The position numbers and the translations under genes were made by a program. The notes under the pieces were generated by a model. That model was given only the letters and a program-made list of their open reading frames with translations, ran no database searches and was not told where the DNA came from. This document shows positions 1-6,172 of a DNA stretch of 6,343 nt, piece after piece. Source of the DNA: a bacterium (GTDB taxonomy: Bacteria > Patescibacteriota > Minisyncoccia > Minisyncoccales > Minisyncoccaceae); NCBI GenBank assembly GCA_023229485.1, contig JALNZJ010000047.1:1-6343 (forward strand), in the 5' to 3' direction. The number at the start of each line of letters is the position of its first letter. Within the stretch, counting starts at the first letter, position 1.

Positions 1-485
1 TATTCCGCAGTAGAATCATAAGCCACGTGTTTATTTGTCAAAATCATCCCATCCTCAGTAACAAAAAATCCGGAACCTTGTCCAACCTCCTGCTTCTCAG
101 TTCCATCTTGTTCATACTGTGGAATTAAATTAAAAAAATCATAGGTATCTAAATCATCGCTCGGAACTTTTTTATAAACAGGAACCTCTTTACTAATAAC
201 AACGCTTACTACCGAATCAGAAGCATTTTTTACAGCAGTAATAACAGCTTCTTCATGTGTGGTTTGGGGCGTATATGCGACAGTCGAAAGAATAGGATTA
301 TTGCTACCACCACTTCCTAAATTAGGATAAGCATAAACAATAAAAACCCCGAAAAAAATACCAACAAATAAAATTGCCAAACCAGCCAAAAAATTATTAT
401 TTAAATGTAATGAATTTTTTGTTTTCTCAAAACTCAAAAAATCTTGTTTTGACATATCAACATTAGGTAATTGATAAATTGGCAT
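1..485 (-). CDS. HtrA/DegP-like membrane-anchored serine protease, N-terminal part (cut by the window edge)
   Basis: Reading the minus strand from the ATG at 485 gives 161 complete codons before the window ends, so the C-terminal part is missing. Residues 1-30 are polar and probably cytoplasmic. Residues about 32-53 form one hydrophobic membrane segment, followed by a Gly/Ser/Asn linker. From about 77 the chymotrypsin-like fold begins: ASDSVVSVV (88-96), then GQGSGFFVTEDGMILTNKHV (135-154). GSGF and TNxHV are hallmarks of the HtrA (S1C) family, and H153 is the expected catalytic histidine. The Asp, the Ser (GNSGG) and any PDZ domain lie outside the window. Members of this family are envelope proteases that degrade or process misfolded proteins; this one would face outward on a single membrane anchor. 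An in-frame TAA lies 21 bases upstream of the ATG, so no longer ATG start exists; a second in-frame ATG (residue 11, at 455) is possible. A 135 bp gap with a candidate promoter separates it from the GT2 gene, so it is probably transcribed separately. Confidence 0.9.
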   Translation of the reverse strand, partial: MPIYQLPNVDMSKQDFLSFEKTKNSLHLNNNFLAGLAILFVGIFFGVFIVYAYPNLGSGGSNNPILSTVAYTPQTTHEEAVITAVKNASDSVVSVVISKEVPVYKKVPSDDLDTYDFFNLIPQYEQDGTEKQEVGQGSGFFVTEDGMILTNKHVAYDSTAE

Positions 486-513
486 AATAGTCTTTAAATT
501 TAATTACTTTTTA

Positions 514-543
514 ATTATATTAACTGAAAATTAATCATCTAAA
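514..543 (-). promoter_or_regulatory. Candidate promoter for the HtrA-like gene
   Basis: On the minus strand a perfect TATAAT lies at 519-514. TTTAGA (4 of 6 matches to TTGACA) lies 18 bases upstream at 543-538. The start would fall near 507, leaving a 5' leader of roughly 20 bases before the ATG at 485. The gap is so AT-rich that a chance match is quite possible, so this rests on the exact -10 box and its sensible position. Confidence 0.35.
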
Positions 544-587
544 TCATATTACATAAACTAAAATAATAATTAGAAATAATCACTAAT

Positions 588-599
588 TAATACGTATTA
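588..599. repeat. Perfect 12 bp palindrome in the gap upstream of the HtrA-like gene
   Basis: TAATACGTATTA is identical on both strands. It sits about 100 bases upstream of the protease start codon and 45 bases upstream of the candidate -35 box, just after the end of the GT2 gene. It could be a dimeric-regulator site. It has no GC-rich stem and no following T-run, so it does not look like a terminator. Chance palindromes are common in sequence this AT-rich. Confidence 0.3.
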
Positions 600-620
600 T
601 TCTTTAAAATGGTTCAAAAA

Positions 621-1331
621 CTATTTCTTATTATAATGATCAAAGTCGTATTTAAAAATATTATCTTTTGGTGCTCCTATGAAAAACATGTACAATCCGC
701 AAAATAAATACTTTAAAGACGTTTTTATATACCCATCTTTGTCAAATCTTCTTGTTGGCATTAAGACATAAGAAGACTTAATAATTCCAAAACTTCCCAA
801 CTTTGATGCCTGTTGAATGAGCCAATGGTCTTCAGCAAGCGGAATGGTTTCATCAAAACCATTCAATTTATGAAAAATTTTTTTATCCACTATTATTCCC
901 ATCGCTCCCATTGGGAATATTTTTTGCAAAATTATCTGAGGCTTATTATAAAATAGATCAATAGTAAATCTATTCAATAAAATTTTTTCTTTTATTGGAT
1001 ATAGATTAAACGAAGCAACATTTAATTTTCGTTCTTTGTATTCAGAAATGGCATAATCTAAAAATTTAGGGCTAAGTCTTAAGTCGGCATCAAGGAAAAA
1101 TAACACCTCTCCTTTTGCAATCTTGGCACCATTGTTTCTACCTTTAGCTGGCCTCCCCCCTTCAGTGATCTTACAGCCATATTTTTTAGCTACTTCAACC
1201 GTCCTATCTTTAGAATTACTATCAGCTACAATTATTTCATAATCAGAAAAAAAACAATTTTTAAGTTGAGATAATAACTTATCAAGATTTTTTTCTTCGT
1301 TCAATGTTGGAATTATAATACTTAAAAACAT
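621..1331 (-). CDS. Glycosyltransferase family 2 (GT-A fold), 236 aa
   Basis: This transfers a sugar from a nucleotide-activated or lipid-activated donor, at or near the inner face of the membrane; donor and acceptor cannot be read from the sequence. The N-terminus SIIIPTLNEEKNL (4-16) is the classic GT2 opening, followed by the donor-binding region VADSNSKDRT (35-44). GRPAKGRNNGAKIAKGE (59-75) leads into FFLDADLRL (78-86), with DAD (81-83) as the DxD-type metal and donor site. The AEDHW stretch (166-170) supplies the usual ED catalytic-base motif. The arrangement, including TRRF (193-196) before a C-terminal hydrophobic segment (about 204-219), resembles the short GT2 subgroup annotated as TIGR04283, although that family usually has HAD instead of DAD. 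That assignment is from memory of the motif pattern. The gene starts 7 bp after the glycosidase stop and so is probably co-transcribed with it. The stop is TAG, and only a weak purine stretch precedes the ATG. Confidence 0.93.
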   Translation of the reverse strand: MFLSIIIPTLNEEKNLDKLLSQLKNCFFSDYEIIVADSNSKDRTVEVAKKYGCKITEGGRPAKGRNNGAKIAKGEVLFFLDADLRLSPKFLDYAISEYKERKLNVASFNLYPIKEKILLNRFTIDLFYNKPQIILQKIFPMGAMGIIVDKKIFHKLNGFDETIPLAEDHWLIQQASKLGSFGIIKSSYVLMPTRRFDKDGYIKTSLKYLFCGLYMFFIGAPKDNIFKYDFDHYNKK

Positions 1332-1338
1332 AATGCAC

Positions 1339-2346
1339 TTATTCAGAGATTATTTTTCTTGCTTCTTCCCATATTTCAGGACGATCATGGTTTTTCTTAA
1401 GCCAATACCACCACTCACCTCCCCAAAAATAAAAAGTATCAATACCTGTGTTTTTAGCAAAAGTTACAACCTCTTTAAATCTCCCTAAGCTCATAGTCCG
1501 ATCCTGTTCTTCAAGCGAAGCGTTAATAATAGAATTGGGACACCAAGCCTCAGCTTGTAATTCAGTTCCAATAACTTTTTTATTAAATAACAATTTCACC
1601 AATTCAGCTCTTCTTTGATAATAAACTGGAGGGAAAAAATAATCGAAATAAAATTTAAAGCTATCTTGCCAAACTCTTCTATAAGTAGTAATACCAACAA
1701 CATCACCTCCCGTAAGAGCAGGTTTAAACCAAAGAGAAAATTCTCCACTATCAGTAATAATTACATCCTTATTATTATCTAAATCTTTAACTAGAGCTAT
1801 TTCCTTTTTTAAAAAATTTCTATCATACCAAGGACAAGCACCAAAATTTAAAAATGGCTCATTTTCAACTTGCCAAGCAGTTACCGTTGAAGATCCTTTA
1901 TATCTTTCAACAAGAAAAGTAATCATTCTAAGTATACTTTCCTGCTGATCTTCTTTTGACTGGTTTCTTGCCCATTGAGGTAAATGACATTCTGGCCAAC
2001 GAGGAGTTTTCATTCCAATAGCTAAAATAACTTTCACATTTCGTTTTTCTGCTTCCCTTATTTCCCAATCAACTTCTTCAACATCATAATCATAAAGACT
2101 ATTTGGTTGTATTTCATCCCAATGTACCGAAATTTTTACATTTTTTATTTTTAAATCATCAAGTAGTGCTAAATAAGTTTCGTGTGTGTCTAAGCCCAAA
2201 AACTCAGTCTGTTTAACTGAAAAATTAACACCCCAATTTACTTTATTAGCTGGCTTAGAAAAGCCAACAAAAAAATAAATAAATACTATTACTATTAATA
2301 CTAAAATCACCATTAAGATATATTTTACAGCAGGATGAATTATCAT
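1339..2346 (-). CDS. Membrane-anchored clan GH-A glycoside hydrolase (GH5/GH39-like TIM barrel), 335 aa
   Basis: This is probably a retaining glycosidase facing outward from the cytoplasmic membrane. Residues 8-28 are a single strongly hydrophobic anchor after a short N-terminus, with no signal-peptidase site evident. From residue 37 the chain reads as a (beta/alpha)8 barrel: WGVNFS (38-43), VKISVHWDEIQP (70-81), VKVILAIGMKTPRWP (104-118). VTAWQVENEP (155-164) carries the strand-4 Asn-Glu-Pro motif, with E163 the likely acid/base. IGTELQAEAW (259-268) looks like strand 7, with E262 the likely nucleophile and E266 an alternative. The aromatic stretch FYFWGGEWWYWL (305-316) fits strand 8 and a sugar-binding wall. 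I can place it in clan GH-A but not in one family, and the substrate is unknown. The length is that of a catalytic domain alone. The ATG at 2346 is forced because an in-frame TAG lies one codon upstream. There is no Shine-Dalgarno sequence, and a -10 box sits 6 bases upstream. Pairing with the GT2 gene suggests a role in making or trimming a surface glycan. Confidence 0.85.
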   Translation of the reverse strand: MIIHPAVKYILMVILVLIVIVFIYFFVGFSKPANKVNWGVNFSVKQTEFLGLDTHETYLALLDDLKIKNVKISVHWDEIQPNSLYDYDVEEVDWEIREAEKRNVKVILAIGMKTPRWPECHLPQWARNQSKEDQQESILRMITFLVERYKGSSTVTAWQVENEPFLNFGACPWYDRNFLKKEIALVKDLDNNKDVIITDSGEFSLWFKPALTGGDVVGITTYRRVWQDSFKFYFDYFFPPVYYQRRAELVKLLFNKKVIGTELQAEAWCPNSIINASLEEQDRTMSLGRFKEVVTFAKNTGIDTFYFWGGEWWYWLKKNHDRPEIWEEARKIISE

Positions 2347-2451
2347 AGGCTAATTATAACAAAAAAAAGCATTTTTTAAAACACGGCAACTCAATTTCCT
2401 AAACACTTATCTTCTAGGCACAATAAACCTCAGGCTAATTGAAAAAGCATT
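2347..2451 (-). repeat. Two copies of a short composite repeat in the EamA-glycosidase gap
   Basis: On the minus strand AATGCTTTTT and AATTAGCCT occur twice in the same order. In copy 1 (2451-2432) they are separated by a single C. In copy 2 (2373-2347) they are separated by TTTGTTAT (2363-2356), which creates the extended -10 box of the glycosidase promoter. The rest of the 123 bp gap has no open reading frame longer than a few codons, no RNA gene that I recognise, and no GC-rich hairpin. Confidence 0.5.
2353..2361 (-). promoter_or_regulatory. Perfect extended -10 box directly in front of the glycosidase start
   Basis: The minus strand reads TGTTATAAT at 2361-2353, an exact match to the bacterial extended -10 consensus (TGnTATAAT). 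Only 6 bases separate it from the ATG at 2346, so transcription would begin at or within a base or two of the start codon, giving a leaderless mRNA. The -35 region (TTTTAA at 2381-2376 for a 17-base spacer) is poor, as is common for extended -10 promoters. A run of eight T lies in the spacer. An in-frame TAG just upstream rules out an earlier start. Confidence 0.55.
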
Positions 2452-2469
2452 GTCATAAGCACTATTGCA

Positions 2470-3381
2470 TTATACCTTAACAAAAAATGCCAGAATTGCT
2501 AAGCCAGCAACGATAAGAAGGATTGAAAAAATTTTTTGAAGAATCACTTTTTTTGAAAAATTTTCTTTTAAAATTTTTGGGAAATATGACGATAGAATTA
2601 ATGTTATTAAAAAAAGAAAAACATACTGAACTCCCTTGATAGAATTCATAATGGCTAGCATGCTAAAAGGTACAATATTTACAGCATAATTTTGAGTAAG
2701 ATTAGCAATACCACCCGCTACCTGAGTTACAACAAATAAAATACCCGTCTGTGCCTCAACCTTCTCCCCTTCAAAAACTTCTCGACGAAATCCTTTAAAC
2801 ACAAGCCCAACAAGAACAATTACACAAGCAGCGATACTCATCCAAAACATTCCAGATATAAAATTATTATCCAGCTCCACGAAAACAAACTTTGAAAGAA
2901 TAAAATTTAATGAAAACAAAAAAGAGGCTAAAAAAGAAAGTGACACAAAGTCGCCCGTAACTTTTTCATTTTTTTCAACAGAAATAATAATACTACCTAT
3001 AAAAAGAAGTCCATAAGCTATTAGATCTACAACACCTAAGTCCTGTGGTCCAACAAAAAGATATGTCAATAAAAGCACAAAAATTGGCTGAGTTGCTCCA
3101 ATGGTTGGTACAACCTTTGAAACATCAAATCTCTCCAAGGCAGAAAACAACGCATAAAGACTAAAAATATAAACTAACCCATTTATTGCGATTAAAAACG
3201 CTGCATTTATACTAGGAATAGTAACACCAAACGGTAAAAGAAAAATAGCTATTCCGCTAAACAGCCCAACATAAAAAATATAATTTTCTGGCTTTGGCGA
3301 CTTAGCCAAAACAATCTTATCTCCCAAAGAAGATAATGCAAAAAAAAGATAGCTAATGATAATTACTATTAACCACAACAT
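2470..3381 (-). CDS. EamA/DMT-superfamily membrane transporter, 303 aa
   Basis: An integral membrane protein of the drug/metabolite transporter superfamily, with two tandem EamA halves and about ten helices. Helices lie near 3-22, 36-52, 60-82, 88-110, 117-134, 145-168, 175-196, 212-235, 238-265 and 280-300. The first half carries the typical sequence FDVSKVVPTIGATQPIFVLL (85-104), followed by IAYGLLFIGSIIIS (121-134). The second half is more divergent. The length is normal for the family. Members move amino acids, nucleotide sugars, other metabolites or, in some cases, lipid-linked sugars; the substrate cannot be read here. The start ATG at 3381 lies inside the last codons of the upstream GT28-like gene (13-base overlap), which points to one transcript and coupled translation. 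No separate promoter or clear Shine-Dalgarno sequence is visible. The overlap makes a role in exporting a product or importing a substrate of that transferase plausible, but unproven. Confidence 0.9.
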   Translation of the reverse strand: MLWLIVIIISYLFFALSSLGDKIVLAKSPKPENYIFYVGLFSGIAIFLLPFGVTIPSINAAFLIAINGLVYIFSLYALFSALERFDVSKVVPTIGATQPIFVLLLTYLFVGPQDLGVVDLIAYGLLFIGSIIISVEKNEKVTGDFVSLSFLASFLFSLNFILSKFVFVELDNNFISGMFWMSIAACVIVLVGLVFKGFRREVFEGEKVEAQTGILFVVTQVAGGIANLTQNYAVNIVPFSMLAIMNSIKGVQYVFLFLITLILSSYFPKILKENFSKKVILQKIFSILLIVAGLAILAFFVKV

Positions 3382-4664
3382 TCTGTCAATATTTCTTTAA
3401 TTTTTAATACACCTAACTGATTTCCATCAACAAACCCCTGCATTGCTATTTTTGCAAGATTGCCTTCGTTTATTTCATTCATCAACCACTTTCTAACAAA
3501 TTTTATATTTTTTTGTTCTATTCCAAAACCAGACTCTAGTATCCATTGTTTATTGATATTCTCATGAGATCCTATTGTTGGGGCAATTACTATTGGTAGT
3601 CCTAATGCAGCATAAAAAGAAAGCTCACTTGGCTTTGTCCAAAGAATATCAGCTCGACGAAGAACTTTATTAAATTTGTCATAATACTCCTCAAAAGTAG
3701 GTTCATAAAGGACTTCTACCCCTTTCAGGGCATCAAGTCCTTGTAGGGATAACTCCTTTTCAAAATACCATTTAATTTCCTTTCTTGTTCCGGCAACCAA
3801 AACTATCTTCATTTTTTTATCCTTTATCTCCTTAGCAAATGCTCTTACTATCTCAATACCATATTCCTTTTGAGCCCCTGCCCCTCCCACAGCAAACACA
3901 ATTGTAAGTGGCCTATCTGACTTAACAGGCAAAGAACCCAAATTTTTCTCAACAACGACTCCATATTTTCTTCTATAAATTTTATTAGGATCAAGATTTA
4001 CAATCCTTGTCTTTAGGTCACTTTTTAATATTTCCATATTTTCCCCTCCGACATTTTCAAGGGGTAATGGATATCCAGTTAAAAAGATATTTTTTTCTGG
4101 AACACCGTACATTTTTAACCTATCATAAACCCTTTCTGTTGGAGCAAAATATCTTATTTTCGTTGTTTCTGGCTCCATTGGTGCCCAAGATCTTGAAATG
4201 TCAGTATCGCAAACAACACAAAAAACATTACCAGAATAATCAAAATGCTCTGCCATAAAAGCAGGAGTAAAAAAGGTTGAAACAATAGGAATTTTTTTAC
4301 CACGACCAGCTTCACTTAGTTTTTCAATTAAATCCTTTCCCCATCCTCGCACAAACAAAGGATACATCCCTTTTTGAGTAAAACTTGAACCCGTGAGATT
4401 TTTATCAGTATAAAATTCACCAACCGCCTGAGTAGCATCAAAAATAGAAAACATCAAATTACCCAAAATAGGAACTTTCTTAAACCTTGAAACAAATTCA
4501 TAAAATGCTTGAGAATTATCCCAAAAACTTCTATCAGTCTCAGGAATACCAGTATAGCTATTGGCATTTATAATCTTATTCCTCATCGCAAGAGATTTCA
4601 ACGCATGAGCAGTACGCTGATGCCCATACCCCATATCTATCGATAAAATAAAAGCTTTTTTCAT
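3369..4664 (-). CDS. GT28/MGDG-synthase-like glycosyltransferase (GT-B fold), 431 aa
   Basis: Probably a membrane-associated enzyme that adds a sugar from a nucleotide donor to a lipid or lipid-linked acceptor; the actual substrates are unknown. KKAFILSIDMGYGHQRTAHA (2-21) matches the N-terminal glycine/His motif of the MGDG-synthase family. FCVVCDTDISRSWAP (148-162) followed by APTERVYDRLKMYGVPEKNI (174-193) and TGYP (196-199) matches the DxxxxxxW and GVPxxKIxxTGxP pattern of processive diacylglycerol glycosyltransferases. The C-terminal half has AVGGAGAQ (258-265), ADILWTKPSELSFYAALGLP (338-357) and GSHENIN (365-371), equivalent to the donor-binding region of MurG/UgtP-type enzymes. About 50 residues (200-252) between the halves are longer than usual. 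I chose the ATG at 4664. A longer reading from a TTG at 4694 would overlap the TATAAT box and add ten residues upstream of the family's normal N-terminus. The 3' end overlaps the EamA gene by 13 bases. Confidence 0.8.
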   Translation of the reverse strand: MKKAFILSIDMGYGHQRTAHALKSLAMRNKIINANSYTGIPETDRSFWDNSQAFYEFVSRFKKVPILGNLMFSIFDATQAVGEFYTDKNLTGSSFTQKGMYPLFVRGWGKDLIEKLSEAGRGKKIPIVSTFFTPAFMAEHFDYSGNVFCVVCDTDISRSWAPMEPETTKIRYFAPTERVYDRLKMYGVPEKNIFLTGYPLPLENVGGENMEILKSDLKTRIVNLDPNKIYRRKYGVVVEKNLGSLPVKSDRPLTIVFAVGGAGAQKEYGIEIVRAFAKEIKDKKMKIVLVAGTRKEIKWYFEKELSLQGLDALKGVEVLYEPTFEEYYDKFNKVLRRADILWTKPSELSFYAALGLPIVIAPTIGSHENINKQWILESGFGIEQKNIKFVRKWLMNEINEGNLAKIAMQGFVDGNQLGVLKIKEILTECCG

Positions 4665-4693
4665 AATTAATTTTATTAGTTCTATATGGCTCA

Positions 4694-4721
4694 ATTATAT
4701 CTCAAAGAAGTAAAAAATCAA
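4694..4721 (-). promoter_or_regulatory. Candidate promoter for the GT28-like/EamA pair
   Basis: On the minus strand TTGATT (4721-4716) and a perfect TATAAT (4699-4694) are separated by 16 bases. The start would fall near 4687, giving a leader of about 23 bases before the ATG at 4664. The -35 box overlaps the comEC stop codon, so the pair can be transcribed apart from comEC. Two copies of TCTTTGA (4724-4718 and 4708-4702), 16 bases apart, overlap the promoter and could be a regulator site or chance. Confidence 0.5.
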
Positions 4722-6172
4722 AGAGAATACTTCCTTCGTTTTTTATAAATAAAAATCCCAATCCCTATGTAAAAAATAAATACTAGCCAAGTAGGAAAAG
4801 AAAAATACATAAAAGGCATTGCTGAAAAAATTTTAGCAATAAAAATCAAAATAAAAATAAATGGATAAAGTAAAAAAGCGATAAAACTATGAACAAATGG
4901 AATAAAAAATAAAAAACAATAAATAAAACCAAGCCCAAGACAAATCGGCATGATCGGAATAATTAACATATTGGCTAAGATAGAAAAAAATGAAAAAGAT
5001 TGCGAAATAGAAAACAAGACTGGCAAAACAAAAATCTGTGCGGCAAGCGTGATTGCAAATAATTCACTTAAATAATTCATTTTTCCTTTAAATATCTTTA
5101 CTAAAAAACTATTAATCAGAGGTGCTAAAAATATTAAACCTGAAACTGCCAAAAAAGAAAGTTGAAATCCAAGATCATGCTTTAATACTAATGGATTCTG
5201 TAAGCACATCAAAAAAGCTGCGATAATAAGTAATCTCCAACTTTGAGCCTGGCGATCAACTATTCTCGCTAAATAAACAAACCCAATCATTATTCCAGCC
5301 CTAACACTTGAGGCTGGAAAAGAAATTAAAAACATATAACAAAAAATTAATAATAAAACAAATACCAAGGATTGCTTTTTCCAAAATCCCAAAAACAAGA
5401 AAAAAGTAAATAAAAAAGATGCTATCAAAATAAAATGTGAGCCAGAAATAGCGATAGCATGGCTAATTCCACTTCTTGATAATTCTTCTTTGAAATCAGG
5501 CGACATTTTTTCGGATTCACCAAGAATCATTGCTTGAACTACTTGAGCTTGTCCTACCATAAAATCAGTAGTAATAGAATCAGAAATTTTAGTTTTTACA
5601 CCATTTATTATAGAAAGAAAAATATTCAAATCGTCTCGTTTAATAACTTTAATATCAGGATAATTTAAAACAGCTGAAATGTTTTCTTTTGCCAGATACC
5701 CACGATAATCGAAGTTAGAAAAATTCTCTGGTTTTTTTAATATTCCAAAAACTTCTACACTATCGCCTTCTTCAACTACGGAATACTTATCACCCGAAAT
5801 TAAAACTTTCCCCCAATTTTCTTCTCTGCCATTAACACTTAAGACGTTTACTATTATTTTTTTCTTACTAAACCCATCAGAATCTCGAACAACTCTTCCA
5901 ATAAGAATTACCTCACTATTATTAAAATCCAAAATGGGTGCATTAAAAACTCTAGATAAATTAAATCCAAATAAAAATATTCCAAACGAAAAAAATAAAA
6001 AGCTAAAACCAAAAATAGCTAAAAATTTTTTCCATTGCAGCCCGATAATAGATAAGCCCAGAATTAAAAATATTACCGCCGAATACACATAATTAATAAC
6101 AAAAAAAGAGGCAAAAAATATGCCTCCCAAGTAAAACAAACAAAAAATTAAAAAAATATCCGCCTTATGCAT
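4718..6172 (-). CDS. comEC: ComEC/Rec2-family competence membrane protein without a metallo-beta-lactamase domain, 484 aa
   Basis: In the known family ComEC forms the inner-membrane channel through which single-stranded DNA enters during natural transformation. Residues 1-70 are hydrophobic and form about three helices. The soluble OB-fold segment (DUF4131) spans about 86-172, with SEVILIGRVVRDSDG (86-100), GKVLISG (121-127) and NFSNFDYRGYLAKENI (150-165). The competence domain begins with the family signature SRSGISHAIAISGSHFILI (232-250). It continues through PASSVRAGIMI (286-296) and QNPLVLKHDLGFQLSFLAVS (325-344) to a run of helices to about 474, ending in a basic tail. The usual C-terminal metallo-beta-lactamase domain is absent (the B. 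subtilis protein is about 776 aa). The downstream gene does not supply it. The ATG at 6172 directly follows the rhomboid stop; AAGGA lies 12 bases upstream, farther than ideal. The stop is TGA. The codons for residues 410-484 are low-complexity AT-rich sequence, as expected for Phe/Ile-rich helices. Confidence 0.92.
   Translation of the reverse strand: MHKADIFLIFCLFYLGGIFFASFFVINYVYSAVIFLILGLSIIGLQWKKFLAIFGFSFLFFSFGIFLFGFNLSRVFNAPILDFNNSEVILIGRVVRDSDGFSKKKIIVNVLSVNGREENWGKVLISGDKYSVVEEGDSVEVFGILKKPENFSNFDYRGYLAKENISAVLNYPDIKVIKRDDLNIFLSIINGVKTKISDSITTDFMVGQAQVVQAMILGESEKMSPDFKEELSRSGISHAIAISGSHFILIASFLFTFFLFLGFWKKQSLVFVLLLIFCYMFLISFPASSVRAGIMIGFVYLARIVDRQAQSWRLLIIAAFLMCLQNPLVLKHDLGFQLSFLAVSGLIFLAPLINSFLVKIFKGKMNYLSELFAITLAAQIFVLPVLFSISQSFSFFSILANMLIIPIMPICLGLGFIYCFLFFIPFVHSFIAFLLYPFIFILIFIAKIFSAMPFMYFSFPTWLVFIFYIGIGIFIYKKRRKYSL

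Noticed and set aside
2361..2377. T-run after TTTTAAAAAATGC as a terminator of the EamA transcript
   Set aside because: The stem would be only A-T pairs with a three-base loop, which is too weak; the T-run is better read as promoter spacer.
2469..2474. TATAAT overlapping the EamA stop as the main glycosidase promoter
   Set aside because: No -35 match at 16-19 bases and no TG extension; the extended -10 nearer the gene is much better. It could still be a secondary start.
4007..4258. 83-codon plus-strand open frame
   Set aside because: It lies wholly inside the GT28-like gene on the opposite strand, has no recognisable motif, and its sequence is explained by the antisense of conserved family residues.
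4665..4694. TTG-initiated ten-residue extension of the GT28-like protein
   Set aside because: The TTG overlaps a perfect -10 box, has no ribosome site, and the extension precedes the family's normal N-terminus.
4718..4720. TGA at the comEC end read as glycine (genetic code 25)
   Set aside because: No in-frame TGA occurs in any of the seven genes, and reading through would add only a short tail overlapping the next promoter.
4740..4930. A-rich low-complexity stretch as an intergenic repeat
   Set aside because: It is in frame with comEC and encodes hydrophobic Phe/Ile/Leu/Tyr helices, which in low-GC genomes give this composition.
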